Shown: positions 59,581 to 64,000 of the stretch, one piece after another
Layout: each line of letters begins with the position of its first letter
How positions within the stretch are numbered: position 1 is the first letter of the stretch
Assembly (NCBI GenBank): GCA_964550025.1
Contig: CAZJYI010000021.1
Location: forward strand, 1-64,000
From: CAZJYI01 sp964550025
GTDB taxonomy: Bacteria > Verrucomicrobiota > Kiritimatiellia > UBA8416 > CAYOBW01
Reading direction: 5' to 3'
Length of the DNA: 64,000 bases
Made by a program: the position numbers and the translations under genes
The notes under the pieces: model-generated
Databases searched by the model: none
Seen by the model: only the letters and a program-made list of their open reading frames with translations
What the model was told of the DNA's origin: nothing

Positions 59581-59790
59581 TTGGTATCTGTTGAGGGAAA
59601 CAGTAGTCCGTCCGCCGCGGCGGAAACGCGGGCTTCCCCTGAAGGCGCGTTTTCGCCCCAGTTTCAGCCTGTTTCCGGCATCCGCCTTCGCCGAGCTTTG
59701 GCGCGACACCGAAGCAGGCTGCTTGGGAACATACAGAACCATCCTCCGCAACGGGAACGGACTACCGATGCTGGGACTACGGGTGCACGG
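59581..59790. other. 210-base gap between convergent genes
   Basis: Moderately G+C-rich sequence between the lyase stop and the ThuA stop. I see no terminator hairpin of clear quality and no gene. Confidence 0.4.
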
Positions 59791-60582
59791 TCACCGGCTG
59801 GCCTGCCCCTCCGCCTTGTCCGGCGCGGGCATGGTCACCTTGCCCGTCGCGGCCCACTCCGCTCCGCGTAGGAGCAGGGCCTGGAAGCCGGGGCTGGCCA
59901 TGGACTTAGCGTCGTGACCGAGAACCAGTCCGAAGTTGCGCCCCTGTCCAAAGGCGTTCACCAGGGCCGATGGTTCCCAGTTCCCCGTTCCGCGCTTCTC
60001 CTTGGCCGAGAAGGACTCGGTCAGTACCGTGACGCCAGCCTGCGTGCCGGGCCGGTTCCATAGCTCGTCGTGCGTTTCAAAAGGCTCCAATCCGCGCGTG
60101 ATGGGGTGTTCGACCACAGTAGGCTTCACGCGAAAGTCGTGCCGGGGGCCGTGTCCCGTCTGGCCCAGTTTCCACGCGAACCCGCACAGTTCCTGGTACT
60201 CGGGCCAACCCTTGTAGAACGAACATGACCCGGCATGGACGACCACGTGCCCCTTGCCGTTTCTGACGAAGTCGAGATACGCCTTGCGCAGCTCAGGTGA
60301 CCATTGCTCCTCGACCTTCTTGTTCTTCCACGAGTTCCAGTCGCTGACGATGACGTCGTACTTGTCGAGATCGCCCGGGGCCAGTTTCTCGGGAGACTCG
60401 GTGACTTCAACCGAGAAACGCCCGGACTCCTCCAGGATCTTCTTCAGGCACGGCGTCGTTTCGCGCCAGTTGTGGTTGTTGAGGCCGCTGAGGATGAGTG
60501 CCTTCAACGGTTCGGTTTCAGCGGTGACTGTCGCGGCCGCGGCGAGCAGGCAGGAGATGATAATGGCAGGTAGGTAGCGCAT
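59791..60582 (-). CDS. ThuA-domain secreted protein
   Basis: A 263-aa protein with a signal peptide (RYLPAIIISCLLAAAATVTA) and a ThuA/trehalose-utilisation-type glutamine-amidotransferase-like fold (LKALILSGLNNHNWRETTP, KYDVIVSDWN, HVVVHAGSCSF, FAWKLGQTGHGPRHDF, GLVLGHD). Such proteins are abundant in planctomycetes, verrucomicrobia and lentisphaeres near sugar oxidoreductases, with unknown chemistry. It is downstream of the Tat-Gfo/Idh gene with a repeat-filled 258-base gap (60583-60840). The ATG at 60582 has AGAGGAA upstream. Confidence 0.85.
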   Translation of the reverse strand: MRYLPAIIISCLLAAAATVTAETEPLKALILSGLNNHNWRETTPCLKKILEESGRFSVEVTESPEKLAPGDLDKYDVIVSDWNSWKNKKVEEQWSPELRKAYLDFVRNGKGHVVVHAGSCSFYKGWPEYQELCGFAWKLGQTGHGPRHDFRVKPTVVEHPITRGLEPFETHDELWNRPGTQAGVTVLTESFSAKEKRGTGNWEPSALVNAFGQGRNFGLVLGHDAKSMASPGFQALLLRGAEWAATGKVTMPAPDKAEGQASR

Positions 60583-60765
60583 GTGTTTGTTCCTCTTCAA
60601 TGTCCCCACCGGCCTTGTGCCGGTGGAACGAAAGACCGATATACAGCGGTAATACCGCCGGGCATCCTGAGCCCGGATGGAGCAAGAGACGAGTGAAATC
60701 TCTCTTTGCTCCTGGCGGGCTCCATGACTCCTGTGAGTTTGTGTTGTCGGCTGTTCGCGTTGTCT

Positions 60766-60845
60766 GTCGCCGGCTGGAAGCCGGCACCACTCGCCACCGG
60801 CTGGAAGCCGGCGCTACTTGTCACCGGCTGGAAGCCGGCGTTACA
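60766..60845. repeat. Three tandem GCCGGCTGGAAGCCGGC palindromes
   Basis: Three units of CACCGGCTGGAAGCCGGCGC with short connecting GCTACTTGT, at about 60768-60790, 60793-60818 and 60821-60845. Each unit is a hairpin (GCCGGC..GCCGGC). The last one overlaps the stop codon of the Gfo/Idh gene. The rest of the gap has a CACCGGCCTTGTGCCGGTG hairpin at 60606-60624 and nothing coding. Confidence 0.85.
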
Positions 60846-62115
60846 CGATCTCGCACTTCTTGGCGTCGAAGCGGGCGGTCTTGCCTTCGCGCATGGACTT
60901 CATCGCCATCTGGAGGATGGTCTGTGTCCGGAAGGCGAGGTCCATCGGGCTCCAGGTGTTCTTGTCGCGCTTCCTGGCGCACTCGATCAGGTTCTTCCAG
61001 TGTTCCGTGTTGCTCTCACCGCGCTCGATCGGGATGCGCTGCGGGGCCTTGGCGCCCTTCTGCCGGATGGGCATGAAGAAGATCTCCTTGTTCTTCTCGA
61101 TGGAGAGGCTGCCCTCCCAGCCGCGGATGACGGGGCAGCGCTGGCCCGCGCCGCGGCGGTCCGTCGTCTGGTAATCGTTGGCCTGCGTTCCCAGGACGGA
61201 GATCGTGACGTTTTCCGGGTACTGCGCGATCAGGTTGAACGTGTCGGGCACCTCGCGCAGCTTGTAGGAATAGCGATGAATGCCCCCGACCGCCACGACC
61301 TCGGAAGGGAAACCCACGCCGAGGATATCCACCACCTGTGTCAGGCAGTGCGGGTAAAGGTCGGTTACAGGACCGCCCGCGTAGTCTTCAAAGAGGCGCC
61401 AGCGGAAATAGCGGTCCACGCTGAATTCGCGCTTCGGTGCATCCCCCAGGAACGCCTCCCAGTTGAGATCCTTGCCGGGCTTGGCCTTGGCGTCGTCGAC
61501 GCGCATGCCGCGCTCTCCCCAGTCGCCCACGCGGAAAAAGCCTGTTTCGCCGAACAGCGGTTGTCCAATCAGCCCCTCCTGCACCAGTTTCTTCATCTGG
61601 TGCCAGACACCGTCGCTCATGGCCTGTGTACCGACCTGGAAGACGCAGTCCGACTTGGCCACAACGTCTGCCAGTTTCTTGGTCAGTTCGAACTGGCGCC
61701 AGTGGGTTACCGGCTTTTCGCAGTAGACGTGTTTGCCTGCGTTGACTGCGTCAATAGCCGCGTAGCCGTGATGATGATCCGGCGTGGCGATGCAGACGAT
61801 ATCTACGTCCTTGTCCTGCAACAGTTCGCGGTGGTCGTCGTAGCCGCGCGCGATTCCGAATTGCTTCTTCCTGCCCTCCATGCGGGGGCGATAGGTGTCA
61901 CAGACCGCCACGAAATCGAGCGGCATTTTCTCGCGGTCGCGCAGGTGGCGGATCATGTTCATGTGCCCGCCCGCGCGCCCGCCGGCGCCGATGAAGCCGA
62001 TGCCGATGCGGTCGTTGGCGCCCTGCGCCTTCGCGATGTTGAAGGCCGAAACGGCCGCCGCGCTCGTGGCCGTGGCCTGGATGAAGCTCCGTCGAGACAT
62101 GTTCTGCTTCTTCAT
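60841..62115 (-). CDS. Tat-exported Gfo/Idh/MocA-family oxidoreductase
   Basis: A 424-aa protein with a twin-arginine signal (MSRRSFIQATATSAAAVSAF). The NAD(P) motif GFIGAGGRAGGHM and the catalytic motif YCEKPVTHW are intact, and the long C-terminal domain (DYAGGPVTDLYPHCLTQVVDI) is typical of the secreted Gfo/Idh proteins found next to DUF6807 and TIM-barrel genes in planctomycetes-like bacteria. Export with bound cofactor is the accepted reason for Tat use. Its stop sits in the 60766-60845 repeat and its start overlaps the DUF6807 gene by four bases. Confidence 0.92.
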   Translation of the reverse strand: MKKQNMSRRSFIQATATSAAAVSAFNIAKAQGANDRIGIGFIGAGGRAGGHMNMIRHLRDREKMPLDFVAVCDTYRPRMEGRKKQFGIARGYDDHRELLQDKDVDIVCIATPDHHHGYAAIDAVNAGKHVYCEKPVTHWRQFELTKKLADVVAKSDCVFQVGTQAMSDGVWHQMKKLVQEGLIGQPLFGETGFFRVGDWGERGMRVDDAKAKPGKDLNWEAFLGDAPKREFSVDRYFRWRLFEDYAGGPVTDLYPHCLTQVVDILGVGFPSEVVAVGGIHRYSYKLREVPDTFNLIAQYPENVTISVLGTQANDYQTTDRRGAGQRCPVIRGWEGSLSIEKNKEIFFMPIRQKGAKAPQRIPIERGESNTEHWKNLIECARKRDKNTWSPMDLAFRTQTILQMAMKSMREGKTARFDAKKCEIV

Positions 62116-63503
62116 TTCTCCTCCTTCGCCTGCGCACTGGCGCGCGGGCTGTAGACTTCCATTTCAAAGATGCGGCCGTAGGCGTTGCCGCCGTTCTGTT
62201 CGCCGGTTTCGATCAGCAGGCGCACGTAGCGCGCTTCCCGAGGTTCGAAGATGTGTTCAGATATGGCGTCCGTGTTGCCCCGCACCGGCGGAGTGAGGTC
62301 CTCGAAAGTGCCCCATTGCCGCAGGCTGCCCTGCAGGCGGAAATCGGCGGTTGTGCAGATCTCGCCGCCGGGCAGGAGCCCCTCGTGCACGATGCGGATC
62401 CGATCGATGGTGCGCTCTATGCCCAGGTCCAGCTTCAGATAGTGCGGCGTGATGTGCTGCTGCGAGTTCCACTTGTCGGTCTCTCGAACGGCCCATCTGC
62501 CGTCAATGGCCTTGTCCGCCTCGTAGCCCTTGCCGTAGATGCTGGAGGCCGTTGCGGCGGCGCCGTGGGAAGGGGTCGCCACGTTGTAGTGTGTTTCCCG
62601 CCAACCGAGCAACGCAGGCGGTTCGACGGCCGCGGCCCACGCGCTGCGCGCCTTGCCGACACTTGCCTTCGACGCGGCCCCGTCCCAGACCGCTACGCCA
62701 TGCATCACCTCGATCACCTGGCCCTCACGCAACAGCACGGGCTGCCGGTACAGGTTCATCGTGGCGGTCATGTAGGAGAGGGAGTCGGACATCGTGAACC
62801 AGTGCGTGATGTGTCGACAGTGAGGCGGGTACGAGAACATGGCCACCGTGACGGCTTTGCCCTCAACCGGCCCGGTGCAGGCCACGCCGCCGGCCCTGGT
62901 CACCTTCTCCGTGTTGCGCACCGGTGTGCTGTCCACCTCGTTCAGAAACGCGAACTCGGCCTTTCTGTCCATGGATTTGGGCAATCGCAGACCGAGTCCG
63001 GCGTAGGACTTCTTCGTGAACAGGTTCAGTGGCCCAACTCCCTTGGCAGGCGTGAGTGTCGAGTGCCACGTGATGAGCGTGAACGCGTTGCCGTCAGCGG
63101 GGTGTAGCGTGACGCGGCGTTCTTCGACCAGCAACGCGCGCCCTTCCGGCGTTACCCAGTCGAGCGTCTGTTCCAGGGCGCCCGCCGCGACCTTGGCCGG
63201 GCCGCGCGGCTTCTGCGTACCGTGCTGTTTCCCGTCCACCCAGAAGCTCACGCCGTTGACGTCCAGTCCCAGCATCAGCGCGTGGTGGTGTACGTGATCG
63301 GCCGGGGAATCCAGCAGCACCTGCGTCCCGCCGGGCGAGTACAGCCTGGACACGTAGACCTTGTTCGGATTGGGCGTCTGGCGGTACTCGAGTACCGGCT
63401 TGCCGCCGACGGAAAGCGTAACCGTGTCCGCGGCCCGTCCCGTTTGCAGGCCGGCCGCGGCCATGACGAGCATGGCCGCGGCGATTGCGAGCTCTGAGCG
63501 CAT
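62112..63503 (-). CDS. DUF6807 (PmoA) protein with F5/8 type C carbohydrate-binding domain
   Basis: A 463-aa secreted protein (signal peptide ELAIAAAMLVMAAAGLQTGRA). The DUF6807 region contains SPADHVHHHALMLGLDVNG and WFTMSDSLSYMTATMNLYRQP; from about residue 310 an F5/8 type C/discoidin-like domain follows (ATASSIYGKGYEADKAIDGRW, YLKLDLGIERTIDRIRIVHEG). The latter usually binds sugars. Its function with the neighbouring Tat-exported oxidoreductase is unknown but the pairing recurs in this group of bacteria. The stop overlaps the next start. Confidence 0.87.
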   Translation of the reverse strand: MRSELAIAAAMLVMAAAGLQTGRAADTVTLSVGGKPVLEYRQTPNPNKVYVSRLYSPGGTQVLLDSPADHVHHHALMLGLDVNGVSFWVDGKQHGTQKPRGPAKVAAGALEQTLDWVTPEGRALLVEERRVTLHPADGNAFTLITWHSTLTPAKGVGPLNLFTKKSYAGLGLRLPKSMDRKAEFAFLNEVDSTPVRNTEKVTRAGGVACTGPVEGKAVTVAMFSYPPHCRHITHWFTMSDSLSYMTATMNLYRQPVLLREGQVIEVMHGVAVWDGAASKASVGKARSAWAAAVEPPALLGWRETHYNVATPSHGAAATASSIYGKGYEADKAIDGRWAVRETDKWNSQQHITPHYLKLDLGIERTIDRIRIVHEGLLPGGEICTTADFRLQGSLRQWGTFEDLTPPVRGNTDAISEHIFEPREARYVRLLIETGEQNGGNAYGRIFEMEVYSPRASAQAKEEK

Positions 63504-63515
63504 GGTACGTGTCCC

Positions 63516-64000
63516 CTACAGACCGCACTCTTTCAGGTACGCCGCGCTTTTCTGGAGAATCTCCGGCGTACCGACGATTTCCAGCGTGGAGCTTTCGCAA
63601 GGCGCGTCTTTAAGCACTTCGCACACGCCCTTGATATCGATCACGCCGTCGCCCAGGGCGATCGTCGAGAATCCGCAACCGAACAGCGTGCCGCGTTTCT
63701 CGACCCACTCTTCTCCAAGGTCTTTCCAGTGCACGTGGTGGATCTTGTCCTTGAAGACCTTGGCCATCTCGACCGGGTCGGCGCCGCCGAGCCAGGAGTT
63801 GCCCGTGTCCATGTTGACGCCCAGCGACGGCGGGTCGCCCAGGCGGTCCATGATGTCCTGGATGCCCTTGATGGAATCGGTGATCGGACCGTGCGGTTCG
63901 AGCAGGATGCGCACGCCGTAGTCTTCGGCCATCTTGACCGGTGTGTAGAGTTTCTCCGCCACGATGAACACGCGCTCCTCGTAGCTGAGGGCCTCGGCCC
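63516..64000 (-). CDS. Xylose-isomerase-like TIM-barrel protein (5' end outside window)
   Basis: The C-terminal part of a sugar phosphate isomerase/epimerase-fold protein, open to the window edge. Metal-ligand positions are visible: Glu in RILLEPHGPITDS, Asp in NMDTGNSWLGG, His in HHVHWKDLGEEW and Glu in STLEIVG. An apparent ATG/GTG start at 63971 is internal; the frame continues rightward past 64000. It is the most upstream of the minus-strand genes 59791-64000, so the sugar operon probably begins outside the window. Confidence 0.88.
   Translation of the reverse strand, partial: AEALSYEERVFIVAEKLYTPVKMAEDYGVRILLEPHGPITDSIKGIQDIMDRLGDPPSLGVNMDTGNSWLGGADPVEMAKVFKDKIHHVHWKDLGEEWVEKRGTLFGCGFSTIALGDGVIDIKGVCEVLKDAPCESSTLEIVGTPEILQKSAAYLKECGL

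Noticed and set aside
60766..60845. Possible CRISPR array (three regularly spaced palindromes)
   Set aside because: The connecting segments are only 5-8 bases and similar to each other, not spacers; no cas genes in the window.

Overview
The window is high-GC bacterial chromosome, almost fully coding, with operons of genes that overlap by 1-14 bases. Several features point to the PVC superphylum, most likely a Kiritimatiellota or Lentisphaerota relative: neighbouring ThuA, Gfo/Idh/MocA (one Tat-exported), DUF6807 and xylose-isomerase-like TIM-barrel proteins, a PL11 rhamnogalacturonan lyase, a formylglycine-generating-enzyme-like protein, and a metal permease fused to a DtxR-type repressor as in Chlamydia YtgCR. 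This placement is inference; there is no rRNA or other taxonomic marker here. I saw no phage, insertion sequence, CRISPR array or tRNA.

Layout. 1-1323 (-): end of an exopolysaccharide operon (Wza-like lipoprotein, BY-kinase-like ATPase). 1541-4075 (-): a REC-GAF-GGDEF-REC-HD-GYP cyclic-di-GMP regulator. 4295-15925 (-): a twelve-gene membrane cluster (two GYF-domain proteins, zinc-binding membrane proteins, DUF4129, DUF4350, MoxR ATPase, DUF58, SpoIIM-like, RDD). 16109-26560 (+): histidine kinase, NfeD-flotillin pair, small kinase, methyltransferase, secreted protein with an ECF sigma/anti-sigma pair, Na/Pi symporter. 26609-29028: histidine kinase (-), then flavodoxin and a 56-aa ferredoxin (+) with its own promoter and terminator. 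29131-33068 (-): metal ABC transporter with the permease-repressor fusion. 33211-34569 (+): AGCS symporter. 34591-40027 (-): a TonB2-type energising operon (DUF3450, TtpC-like ExbB, ExbB, ExbD, TonB, TPR). 40282-43505: FGE-like protein (-), FAH-family enzyme and FetAB exporter (+). 43641-52077 (-): FolD, formate-THF ligase, TauE, nucleoside kinase, HemW, thioredoxin-CcdA fusion. 52125-56627 (-): sugar operon (lyxose-isomerase-like cupin, DhaK, DhaL, LsrF-like aldolase) and an oxidoreductase. 57115-64000: rhamnogalacturonan lyase (+), then ThuA, Tat-Gfo/Idh, DUF6807 and a TIM-barrel protein (-), cut by the window end.

The spacers are the most unusual part. Many gaps are filled by short-word repeats, of a different family in each place (TCTCAGAT, CACTGATGACTGAT, GCTGAATGATGAA, GCGAGTCGC, GTCCCATGG, GAATTTCGGATT). 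There is also a 111-bp tandem repeat, several long palindromes, and a ~100-bp dispersed repeat whose three copies each fill a spacer from the stop codon of one gene to the start codon of the next. The best single-gene finding is the permease-repressor fusion, whose predicted metal-selectivity residues look like those of manganese-sensing MntR.
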